A DNA stretch of 64,000 bases from Desulfobulbaceae bacterium (lineage in GTDB: Bacteria; Bacteroidota; Ignavibacteria; Kapaibacteriales; UBA2268): assembly GCA_018335795.1 (NCBI GenBank), contig JAGXRP010000043.1:1-64000 (forward strand). The letters are read 5' to 3'. Each line of letters opens with the position of its first letter. Within the stretch, counting starts at the first letter, position 1. Below the pieces are notes generated by a model that was given only the letters and a program-made list of their open reading frames with translations, had not been told where the DNA came from and made no database searches. A program made the translations under genes and the position numbers. Of this stretch, positions 56,621 through 64,000 are shown piece by piece.

Positions 56621-57154
56621 TTATTGCAAGTCCCCATATTTTTCAGGATAAGGAGGTAAAGGTAAAGTTTCAGGGACACCCATCAATGGGAAGTCCTTAC
56701 GTAGTGGGTAGATGGGTTCGCCGGTTTCGGGGTCAACATAATCTTCAGGCATATAGAAACGTCTCAAATCCGGATGACCGTCAAATATAATGCCATACAT
56801 ATCGTAAGTTTCGCGTTCATACCAATCGGCACTTTTCCAAATTTCAACCACTGACGGAATATGTATGTCCTTTTCGCCTATCGGCACTTTCAATCTCAAT
56901 CTATCAGCATATTTAAGTGAGTATAGAAAATATACCACTTCAAAACGATGTGGGCGTTGTTTGAGCCAATCTATCGCTGTTACATCTACCAACATTTCAA
57001 AAGAAGTATCCGGATTATTCTTAAGTTCATTTGCCACATCCCTTAGTTTTTCCTTAGGAATAATCAATGAAAGTTGGTTATGATGTTCGTATAATTCTAC
57101 TTCAGGAGCAAGGTTTCTTACTATTTCAACTATTGTATCTTTCTTGATTGCCAT
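56621..57154 (-). CDS. nuoC: NADH-quinone oxidoreductase subunit C
   Basis: The 30-kDa hydrophilic subunit of complex I (177 residues), part of the arm linking the peripheral module to quinone. The signature ERETYDMYGIIFDGHPDLRR is complete, and YPLRKDFPLMG follows, as in NuoC. It is not followed by nuoD or preceded by nuoB; both neighbours are unrelated. The frame opens at 57166 but MAIKKDTIVE at 57154 is the likelier start. Its isolation from other nuo genes is odd. Confidence 0.93.
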   Translation of the reverse strand: MAIKKDTIVEIVRNLAPEVELYEHHNQLSLIIPKEKLRDVANELKNNPDTSFEMLVDVTAIDWLKQRPHRFEVVYFLYSLKYADRLRLKVPIGEKDIHIPSVVEIWKSADWYERETYDMYGIIFDGHPDLRRFYMPEDYVDPETGEPIYPLRKDFPLMGVPETLPLPPYPEKYGDLQ

Positions 57155-57254
57155 TTCAATTTCCAATTTAGTTTTTACTTTTCTTCAAATATATTTATAA
57201 ATTTGTAAATGCAATTATGCAAAATAATAAAAAAAAAGGATTTGAACATAAAGT

Positions 57255-58925
57255 ATGATTACAAGAACAAGACAAAAAAAACAAAATATTCATCAGATTA
57301 ACATGATTTTTCAATCTTTTTGTGTGTTTCTTATATTTCTTTCCCAAATAACTTTTAGCAATGCCCAAGATATCACTCCTGTTGAAGAGTTACGAAGCTC
57401 TTTGGAATCGCCGTATGATGCAGTTTTTACTCATATTCGGTTTTTGCAAGATGATATGTACGAGCCTGAAATATCGGCAAGCTCATTTGATATTAGCGGT
57501 TTCTCTATAACTGAAGCCGATGAAATTGCTTTAATGTTACTTCATATTTATAAATCTAAAAATTTAGTCGTTAATCTTGAAAATATACCTGACGACCCCG
57601 ATTATATAGATTCAGCTTCCGGCAAACATAGGTATGCACCATTCCCCCAATTTCCGGAGATTTATTTAGTTAAAAAAGGCGATAAGTGGGTTTACTCTCG
57701 TGAAACTGTCCGAAAAATTCCCGATCTTTACGATTCGACTCATATAATTGATATGAGGTCATTCATCGGCAGTTTGTCAGGTAATTGGCAACATGAATTC
57801 ATAGGACTAAAAGTATGGCAATGGCTCGGTGTTGCGATTTTCATCGTCATTGGCACCTTGGTTTATTATATCTTGAAATTCTTTTTTTCAATTATGCTTT
57901 TCAGAATATTCAGCAAATTTCAGCGTAAAAACCTCTTCCAAAAGTATGTCAAACCAATTTCCGGACCTTTTAGCATTTTCGCTGTTATCTTTTTAGTTGA
58001 TGTTTTCCTGATTATGCTTCAGCTACCTGACAAACTTTCGTATTATATTGCAGTCGTTATCAAAGTCATGCAACCTGTTATCATTACTTTGATGATTTTG
58101 AGAGTAACTAATTTCATAGGCGATTTGCTCGAACGGATGGCGAGTAAGACGGAAACGAAATTAGATAATCAGCTTGTACCCTTTGCCCGTACTGCAATGA
58201 AATTTGTTGTTCTTATATTGGGTGTATTTTACGTTTTGACAAATTTAGGAATTGACATCACACCACTGCTTGCCGGTGTCTCAATTGGAGGTTTAGCTGT
58301 TGCATTAGCCGCCAAAGATACAGTGCGAAATTTGTTCGGTTCAGTTACCATTTTTGTGGATACTCCTTTTGAGATAGGGGATTGGATAATATTCGACGGA
58401 GTGGAAGGAATGGTGGAAGAAGTGGGTGTCCGCTCTACTCGAGTCCGCACTTTTTATAATTCCGTGATTTCCATTCCAAACGGCAACCTTGCCGATATTA
58501 AAATTGATAATATGGGGAAGAGGCAATATCGTAGATATGTTTCACGCATTTCGATAACTTATGACACGCCACCGGATTTGATAGAAGCATTCGTCAAAGG
58601 GCTCCGCAGAATTGTAGATGTTCATCCGCATACTCGCAAAGATTTTTACCAAATACACCTTAATGATTTGGGAGATTCGGCTATTGTTGTGCTATTCTAT
58701 ATTTTCTTCGATACACCGGATTGGACAAAGGAATTGGAAGCTCGCCACGAGGTAATCTCCGAAGTCATTCGCTTAGCACACGATTTGGGAGTTCGGTTTG
58801 CATTCCCAACACAAACCATTCATATTGAAGATTTCCCCGAGAAACAAACTCTAACTCCATCTTACACCGAAAGCTCAAATGATTTCATGAGCAAGGTCGA
58901 GAAACGCAAGTATTTTTCGAAGTGA
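57255..58925 (+). CDS. MscS-family channel with periplasmic domain
   Basis: A protein of 556 residues. A signal peptide ends near TFSNAQ, a periplasmic region of about 150 residues follows, then four membrane helices (residues about 185-340). The MscS core has GVSIGGLAVALAAKDTVRNLFG (pore helix), FEIGDWIIFDGVEGMVEEVG and VISIPNGNLADI. It lies divergently 100 bp from nuoC. A later Met (57303) precedes the signal peptide more directly, so the true start may be 16 codons downstream. It is unrelated by position to the tandem pair at 26239. Confidence 0.88.
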   Translation: MITRTRQKKQNIHQINMIFQSFCVFLIFLSQITFSNAQDITPVEELRSSLESPYDAVFTHIRFLQDDMYEPEISASSFDISGFSITEADEIALMLLHIYKSKNLVVNLENIPDDPDYIDSASGKHRYAPFPQFPEIYLVKKGDKWVYSRETVRKIPDLYDSTHIIDMRSFIGSLSGNWQHEFIGLKVWQWLGVAIFIVIGTLVYYILKFFFSIMLFRIFSKFQRKNLFQKYVKPISGPFSIFAVIFLVDVFLIMLQLPDKLSYYIAVVIKVMQPVIITLMILRVTNFIGDLLERMASKTETKLDNQLVPFARTAMKFVVLILGVFYVLTNLGIDITPLLAGVSIGGLAVALAAKDTVRNLFGSVTIFVDTPFEIGDWIIFDGVEGMVEEVGVRSTRVRTFYNSVISIPNGNLADIKIDNMGKRQYRRYVSRISITYDTPPDLIEAFVKGLRRIVDVHPHTRKDFYQIHLNDLGDSAIVVLFYIFFDTPDWTKELEARHEVISEVIRLAHDLGVRFAFPTQTIHIEDFPEKQTLTPSYTESSNDFMSKVEKRKYFSK

Positions 58926-58941
58926 GGTGAATTTTTTACTC

Positions 58942-59006
58942 AGATGGACTCCACCTCGCAGGTGAAAAACAAAAGATGGACTACACTTCGTAAGTGGAGT
59001 CCATCT
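58942..59006. repeat. Inverted/direct hairpin repeat between convergent genes
   Basis: AGATGGACTCCAC (58942-58954) and GTGGAGTCCATCT (58994-59006) are perfect 13-bp inverted ends. A direct copy AGATGGACTACAC lies at 58974-58986. Each half also holds a small hairpin (CACCTcgcAGGTG and ACTTcgtAAGT). It may act as a bidirectional terminator or a dispersed repeat. Confidence 0.7.
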
Positions 59007-59024
59007 ATAAGAAGTTAAAAAAAT

Positions 59025-60914
59025 CTAATTCTCCGGATAAACCAATGTATCGCTATTAAGTATAAAAATCTGATAGCCCTGCCCGGGGAGCATATTGCCT
59101 ATCATATTGATTTCAAATGCGGGGTAGTAAACATTGCCGAAATTGTCTTTTGCGATTATAAGATTGTCGTCGTCAGTAAGCGATGCCAATGCAAGTTCAA
59201 TATCCATGGGGCTATTCCGCAGATATGCTATCATATTCCAGCCTGCAGATAGGTTTATTGTAGTACTTTCGGGAATGACTTGTACTCCCAAGATTGAGAG
59301 CGTTTCAGGTTGACTCATAAATACCTGATATCCCTGAGTTATATCCCAATCTCCAATGTCGTTTATACCAAATTCCGGAAAATAAATCTGCCCCGCATTA
59401 TTTTTGACAATCACAGTATTATCTGAAATTTCAGTAAATATGGTTTCGAGTCCAAATACGTCAGGAATAACGTATGTAGAGATCATGTTCCAACCTTGTG
59501 AAAGCAGGATTTCGTTTGTTACAAGCGTTATAGTTACTTGCTCAATCAAGGTATCTTTCACACTTGGAATGCCGCGTGTCAGAATGAGCCGAACGTCAAA
59601 TGTCCCGCCCTTTTTGTATACATGAGTTGGATTTGGCAAAGTTGAACTATTCCCGTCTCCGAAATTCCATTGATATTGATATCCGCTAATTTCCGGAATA
59701 TCAAATGTTACTATATTTTTATCAATTTCAAACGTAAAACTATTTCGGAAATCAAATGTAATTGGCAAACTCTGATAACCGGAACTGTCAATTGCATGAA
59801 TGAAAATTGTACGATTCCCGATAATATTATCCACATCAATATCCTGTTCGATATTTAATTCATAAACGAGACTATCATGATAATAAATATAGTTTTTATC
59901 GCTTTCTCCATCGAACCAATACTTTATTCCTTTCACATAATTAGATGAGCCTACCAAATTTGTAAGAAATGAGCTGTTGAAGTAATCCGTTATCGGAATA
60001 CTCCAATTATCGTCGTCTGCCCGGACACGATAATTGAACAAATGAATTCCATTTGGTAAATTGTCAATATCAATCAATTCCTCAAATTCAATTGTATCAG
60101 TAGCCGAAACTTCAATGTAATGACGGTTCTCGAAATCTGAATTGAACCAGTATTCATATCCTACCATATCATAATCCGAATTGCCCTCAAATTCAAATGG
60201 AATTATGAAATATGTTGTTTCAGCAACGCTCCAAGTGCTGTCCGACGTCTTGAATCTTTTCGATACTAAGTGCATACCTTGGGGCAAATGTCCAACTTCC
60301 AATTCGAAATCCAATTCTAATGTATCAGTCTCAGCGACTTCAGTATATTGGCGATTAGCAAAATCTGAATTGAACCAGAATTCATAACCTACAATTTGAT
60401 AATCAACAGTAAAGTCTAATTGAATTGGGATTACGAAATAATTGGTTTCGGGTACGCTCCACAAGCTATCCGAGCTGCGATATCGAATATTAATGAAATT
60501 CAATCCATGTGTCAATTGGCTGATATCGAACTCCAAATCCAATTCGAGTGTGTCTTCTTCGGATGTTTGAATATATTGTCTGTTTGCAAAATTTTCATTG
60601 AACCAATATTCGTAGCCAACTACTTTCGAATTTTCATAATCCGGTATATCGTGTGGTATGAGAAAATATGAAGCTTCCGGAGCACTGTATTTACCCGATT
60701 CATCTTCAAACATGATATGAAGGAAATGAAATCCCGGCGGCAAATCGGAAATTGGCAGCTCGAAATCAAGTTCCAAAGTATCAGTTGGCGTAACTTCAAC
60801 GACTTCTTTATCCGCATAATTGTTATTGAACCAATAATGATACTTCACTATTTGGTTAGCCGCAAGTGTAGAGGGCAAAATTGCCAATAAAAACAGTAAA
60901 ACAAACTGTTTCAT
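59025..60914 (-). CDS. Secreted repeat protein with WFN repeats and PKD domain
   Basis: A protein of 629 residues. The signal peptide (VLLFLLAILPSTLA) is followed by four repeats of about 72 residues (YEYWFNxxFANRxYIE ... DTLELDxE ... LPxGxHxxxxRxxxSDxxWSVPxTxYFxIP), and a fifth weaker one. A PKD domain follows (QYQWNFGDGNSST, near 405), then two C-terminal modules beginning LSQGWNMIS and LSAGWNMIA that are about 80 residues each. There is no T9SS sorting domain. The role is probably extracellular adhesion or structure. It lies 23 bp after the beta-helix gene in the same operon. Confidence 0.85.
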   Translation of the reverse strand: MKQFVLLFLLAILPSTLAANQIVKYHYWFNNNYADKEVVEVTPTDTLELDFELPISDLPPGFHFLHIMFEDESGKYSAPEASYFLIPHDIPDYENSKVVGYEYWFNENFANRQYIQTSEEDTLELDLEFDISQLTHGLNFINIRYRSSDSLWSVPETNYFVIPIQLDFTVDYQIVGYEFWFNSDFANRQYTEVAETDTLELDFELEVGHLPQGMHLVSKRFKTSDSTWSVAETTYFIIPFEFEGNSDYDMVGYEYWFNSDFENRHYIEVSATDTIEFEELIDIDNLPNGIHLFNYRVRADDDNWSIPITDYFNSSFLTNLVGSSNYVKGIKYWFDGESDKNYIYYHDSLVYELNIEQDIDVDNIIGNRTIFIHAIDSSGYQSLPITFDFRNSFTFEIDKNIVTFDIPEISGYQYQWNFGDGNSSTLPNPTHVYKKGGTFDVRLILTRGIPSVKDTLIEQVTITLVTNEILLSQGWNMISTYVIPDVFGLETIFTEISDNTVIVKNNAGQIYFPEFGINDIGDWDITQGYQVFMSQPETLSILGVQVIPESTTINLSAGWNMIAYLRNSPMDIELALASLTDDDNLIIAKDNFGNVYYPAFEINMIGNMLPGQGYQIFILNSDTLVYPEN

Positions 60915-60937
60915 ATAATGTTCTCCATGAAATTTAA

Positions 60938-61963
60938 TTATTCAGTTTGGCTTACTGCTGTTGCTTGAACTTGAATTTTACCGTCAACAGGGTTTTTCGA
61001 TACACTAAATGTTTTAATGCTCGGAATTACCGGCAACCCACCGTCTTTGAATGGCGAACTTCCGCCATAAACTCCGATGTCCGTTCCATCAGTACCGGCA
61101 TCTTCGCCAGGTGAACCTGCTTTGAGATGATAATCTCCGGCGTAAGAAAAGCTCGTACAGACACCGGATACGAAAGTTCCTGCACAATTTTGATTCAAAA
61201 TATTGTCAACACCTGCATTCGAGCCCCAAGTAACTGAAGGTGAAAAAAAGATGCAGTTGTTTATTATACTTGATTCAAGATAAATAAATGGGTCAGCACT
61301 TGTACGCATGAAAATTGAATTTTCGATAAGTAAATTTCTGCTGGTACCATTTTGAAAATAGTTATTACTTCCGAAAATACAGTTTGTAAAATAAATGTTC
61401 GAACCGCGAAGATTACCAACAGTAGTGAAAAAGCAATTTGTGAAAATGATGTTATTGGGAACTGTTGGATTAGAAGTTGACAATGAATTAATGATGCACT
61501 CTTTAAATACATGATTGGATATTGCAGTTGTACCCGAGATGCCAATATTACAATTACCAATATTACATCTTAAAATAAAGTGATTTCTAACAGCAACTGC
61601 TGTTCCATTACCATAGTATAAGTTGTTTACAATTATTAAGCCCTGTATAGTTGATGAATCGGTATTGTTTAAAAATGTCAAAGAATTTATTTTGCTTGTG
61701 CCGGGAGTTATAGGGCTTGAATTAGGGTAATGACCCACACCATAAATATTCAAACGCTTGGAAATGGTAACACTTTCATCCCAAAACCCTGCAGGTAAAT
61801 AGATAGAAGCACCGTGTTGGGCAGCTGTAATCGCCGCAGCAAAAGTAATGTGCAATGATGTTGTACCATTAGGATTCTCGACCAGAATTTTGCCCAGATT
61901 AGCCGATAAATACACAGGAAGGCTTACAATCATTGCTACCAAGAGAATAAAAAACTTTTTCAT
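60938..61963 (-). CDS. Secreted parallel beta-helix protein
   Basis: A protein of 341 residues with a signal peptide (LLVAMIVSLPVYLSA). A right-handed beta-helix-like region of repeated short strands (IYLPAGFWDESVTISKRLNI, IIFTNCFFTTVGNLRGSNI, IYFTNCIFGS) follows. A C-terminal tail (SVSKNPVDGKIQVQATAVS) has no sorting signal. The fold is seen in pectate lyases and in cell-surface proteins. The first gene of a two-gene unit with the WFN-repeat protein. No catalytic residues are recognised. Confidence 0.82.
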   Translation of the reverse strand: MKKFFILLVAMIVSLPVYLSANLGKILVENPNGTTSLHITFAAAITAAQHGASIYLPAGFWDESVTISKRLNIYGVGHYPNSSPITPGTSKINSLTFLNNTDSSTIQGLIIVNNLYYGNGTAVAVRNHFILRCNIGNCNIGISGTTAISNHVFKECIINSLSTSNPTVPNNIIFTNCFFTTVGNLRGSNIYFTNCIFGSNNYFQNGTSRNLLIENSIFMRTSADPFIYLESSIINNCIFFSPSVTWGSNAGVDNILNQNCAGTFVSGVCTSFSYAGDYHLKAGSPGEDAGTDGTDIGVYGGSSPFKDGGLPVIPSIKTFSVSKNPVDGKIQVQATAVSQTE

Positions 61964-62200
61964 AAATTCACTCCATATAAATTTAAAAAAACACTTGATT
62001 CTAATGTAAAAAATATATTTTGAAAGTCTAATAAAAAAATTATATAAATATAAACAAAGTACACATGTAAATCAAAATAAAAAGTTAGTCAAAGCAATAT
62101 AAATTTATATTCAATCATAATTAGATGTGGTTTGGATTTAGAGGGAAGTCGGTTTCAAATACAATTTTTGTTTTTGTTTCAGTATTTGCTTATAAATCCG

Positions 62201-62208
62201 TAATTTTG
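62201..62208 (+). promoter_or_regulatory. Candidate -7 element upstream of the PLP enzyme
   Basis: TAATTTTG matches TAnnTTTG and lies 23 bases before the ATG at 62231. A TTTG at 62173-62176 would be a loose -33 box with a 24-base spacer. The 267 bases from 61964 to 62230 otherwise hold only AT-rich sequence. Confidence 0.35.
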
Positions 62209-62230
62209 AATATAAATTTATGAGCAAATT

Positions 62231-63709
62231 ATGACAAAACAAGAAGAGCATTTTTTAAAGTTTAGAAATAATATTTCAGGTTTCGATGCCCAGTTTGAAT
62301 CTCCGTACGGCACGAAGCAAATCATTTATGCTGATTGGACTGCAAGCGGCAGAATTTATAAGCCTATCGAAAAATTCTTCATGGAGCGAATTTCACCATA
62401 CGTTGCTAATACACATACTGAAACTAACTTCACCGGTTCAACTATGACGATTGCTTACAAAGAGGCGTTGAAGTACATCAAAAGACATGTCGGGGCTTAT
62501 GATACAGACGTGATTATATCAGCTTACTCCGGGATGACCGGAGTTGTGAACAAGTTTCAGCGAATGCTCGGCTTTAGAGTTCACGAAAGTTACAGCGATT
62601 TGATTCATAAGTCATTAGAGGAGAAGCCGATTGTTTTTATCACTCATATGGAACATCATTCCAATCAGACATCTTGGCTCGAAACAATTGCCGACCTCGA
62701 GATTATTCGACCTGACAAAGACGGTTTGCCGAACCTTGGGCATTTAGCCGAAATGCTTGATAAATACTCTGCTCGGAAAACGAAGATTGCCGCCATCACA
62801 TCTTGCTCAAACGTTACGGGAATTTTTACTCCTTTTCATGACATCGCTGAGATGATGCACGAAGCAGGCGGACTTTGTTTTGTAGATTTTGCTGCTTCAG
62901 CGCCCTATATTGACATTAAGATGCGTCAGGACAACCCCAATCGCTCGCTCGATGCGATTTACTTTTCACCACACAAATTCCTCGGCGGACCAGGCTCGAC
63001 CGGTATTTTAATTTTCGACCCCAAACTTTACCACAACAAGATTCCCGACCAACCCGGTGGTGGAACAGTCGAATGGACAAATCCTTGGGGAGAACACAAT
63101 TACATTGAAGATATCGAGACTCGCGAGGATGGCGGAACTCCTGCTTTTTTGCAAACTCTAAAAACGGCATTTGCTATCAAACTAAAAGAAGAAATGGGAG
63201 TCAAGAATATTTTGGCTCGTGAGCACGAATTGCTTCACATAATTTTCAGCAAATTAGGCGAAATCACAAATTTGAAAATTTTAGCTCCTGATAATCAAGA
63301 CAGACTTGGCATCATTTCATTCTACATCATTGATATTCATTACAATCTGATTGTCAGATTGCTTAATGACAAATTCGGAATCCAAGTGCGTGGAGGGTGT
63401 TCATGTGCCGGAACTTACGGACATTTTTTGTTGAATGTTACTTATGACAAATCTCATTCCATAACTTGCAAAATCAACCAAGGCGATTTATCCGAGAAAC
63501 CCGGTTGGGTTAGAATGTCAATTCACCCAACAATGACCGATGCAGAAATCGAGTTCATTTGCGACGCTATAAAGCAAGTAGCACAATATGCAAACGAATG
63601 GCAAAATGATTATGAATACGACACACAAATGAATGAATTTATTCACAAAAACCATTTCAATCCCGAGAAAATTCTCGTAGCAGAATGGTTTAATCAAAAA
63701 CTGAATTAA
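62231..63709 (+). CDS. Class V aminotransferase, cysteine-desulfurase-like
   Basis: PLP-dependent fold-type I enzyme of 492 residues. It has YADWTASGRIYKPIE at the N-terminus, the PLP-binding Lys in IYFSPHKFLGGPGSTG, HMEHHSNQTSW, and the C-terminal GGCSCAGTYGHFLL (a Cys-rich loop where desulfurases carry the persulfide Cys). It resembles the NifS/CsdB-like family but is longer than typical (about 400). Sulfur mobilisation for cofactors is possible; an aminotransferase role is the alternative. It lies 2 bases upstream of pyruvate kinase. Confidence 0.85.
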   Translation: MTKQEEHFLKFRNNISGFDAQFESPYGTKQIIYADWTASGRIYKPIEKFFMERISPYVANTHTETNFTGSTMTIAYKEALKYIKRHVGAYDTDVIISAYSGMTGVVNKFQRMLGFRVHESYSDLIHKSLEEKPIVFITHMEHHSNQTSWLETIADLEIIRPDKDGLPNLGHLAEMLDKYSARKTKIAAITSCSNVTGIFTPFHDIAEMMHEAGGLCFVDFAASAPYIDIKMRQDNPNRSLDAIYFSPHKFLGGPGSTGILIFDPKLYHNKIPDQPGGGTVEWTNPWGEHNYIEDIETREDGGTPAFLQTLKTAFAIKLKEEMGVKNILAREHELLHIIFSKLGEITNLKILAPDNQDRLGIISFYIIDIHYNLIVRLLNDKFGIQVRGGCSCAGTYGHFLLNVTYDKSHSITCKINQGDLSEKPGWVRMSIHPTMTDAEIEFICDAIKQVAQYANEWQNDYEYDTQMNEFIHKNHFNPEKILVAEWFNQKLN

Positions 63710-63711
63710 AA

Positions 63712-64000
63712 ATGAATCTAAGAAAAACAAAAATAGTTTGCACAATTGGTCCGGCATCTTCGGATATTAACATATTGGTCAAGATGATAGAAACCGGAAT
63801 GGACGTCGCACGTCTGAATTTTTCGCATGGCACACACGAACAGCACAGCGAATTGATTCAAACAATTCGCCAAGCTTCGGAAATTGCAGGCAAAAAGATT
63901 GCAATTCTCCAAGATTTGCAAGGTCCGAAAATTAGAACGGAGCAAGTCGAAAATGGCTGCGTGATTCTCAAAGACGGTGATGAATTCATCATAACTACCG
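63712..64000 (+). CDS. pyk: Pyruvate kinase, 5' part (runs off the window)
   Basis: The first 96 codons of pyruvate kinase, which makes pyruvate and ATP from phosphoenolpyruvate. The N-terminus MNLRKTKIVCTIGPASSD, the substrate and metal residues in MDVARLNFSHGTHEQH, and LQDLQGPKIRTE are conserved family features. The frame is open to the end of the window. The ATG is two bases after the stop of the PLP enzyme. Confidence 0.95.
   Translation, partial: MNLRKTKIVCTIGPASSDINILVKMIETGMDVARLNFSHGTHEQHSELIQTIRQASEIAGKKIAILQDLQGPKIRTEQVENGCVILKDGDEFIITT

Noticed and set aside
1-64000. CRISPR arrays or Cas genes
   Set aside because: No regularly spaced identical repeats of 24-40 bases and no cas-like protein were seen.

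Overview
This 64-kb window is AT-rich bacterial chromosome, most likely from the Bacteroidota/Chlorobi group. Ignavibacteria- or Kapabacteria-like lineages are my best guess. The reasons are PorV and PorU of the type IX secretion system (T9SS), a subtilase with a T9SS sorting domain, several OmpA-fold envelope proteins, a Bacteroidota-style promoter (TTTG / TAnnTTTG) and a mostly housekeeping gene content. No rRNA, CRISPR array or intact transposase is visible.

Layout. (1) 1-419 is a gene-free lead-in with short dispersed repeats. It precedes a uvrD-type helicase (419-2650). (2) 2647-12766 is a long minus-strand run: thymidine/pyrimidine phosphorylase, sugar epimerase, Na+/solute symporter, pgsA, ftsY, radA, an unknown acidic protein, obg and a TPR lipoprotein-like protein. 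Many of these genes overlap or nearly touch. (3) 12877-25078 runs mainly on the plus strand: SpoU methyltransferase, plsY-gpsA, a PorE-like OmpA protein, pdxJ-asnB, a minus-strand beta-barrel protein, a double-OmpA protein and dxs. (4) 25111-34212 is a probable acquired island. It starts at a tRNA-Lys gene followed by a dead tyrosine recombinase, then carries two MscS channels, a cobalamin-sensor/two-component operon and a frameshifted small gene. These modules are separated by copies of an imperfect ~130-bp repeat, and the island ends in a nested inverted-repeat element. (5) 34241-38312 holds cinA-tsaD, a Cys-rich DUF5714-like protein and an SDR protein. (6) 38432-47357 is the T9SS block, in transcription order subtilase, porU, porV, terminator. 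(7) 47419-49612 is gmd-fcl (GDP-fucose synthesis). (8) 49751-64000 holds an unknown gene with purine nucleoside phosphorylase, malic enzyme-PTA, a TPR histidine kinase, an orphan nuoC, a third MscS, a pair of secreted repeat proteins, a cysteine-desulfurase-like enzyme and the start of pyruvate kinase.

The most interesting system is 29661-33249. A stand-alone cobalamin-binding protein carries the W-x9-EH signature known from CarH-type B12 photoreceptors plus an ExHxxG lower-ligand motif. It is followed within a few bases by an unrecognised helical protein, a PAS-histidine kinase and a receiver-histidine kinase fusion. This looks like a B12-based, possibly light-sensing, phosphorelay that moved in as a module. 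No functional claim beyond the sequence motifs and gene order can be made here.
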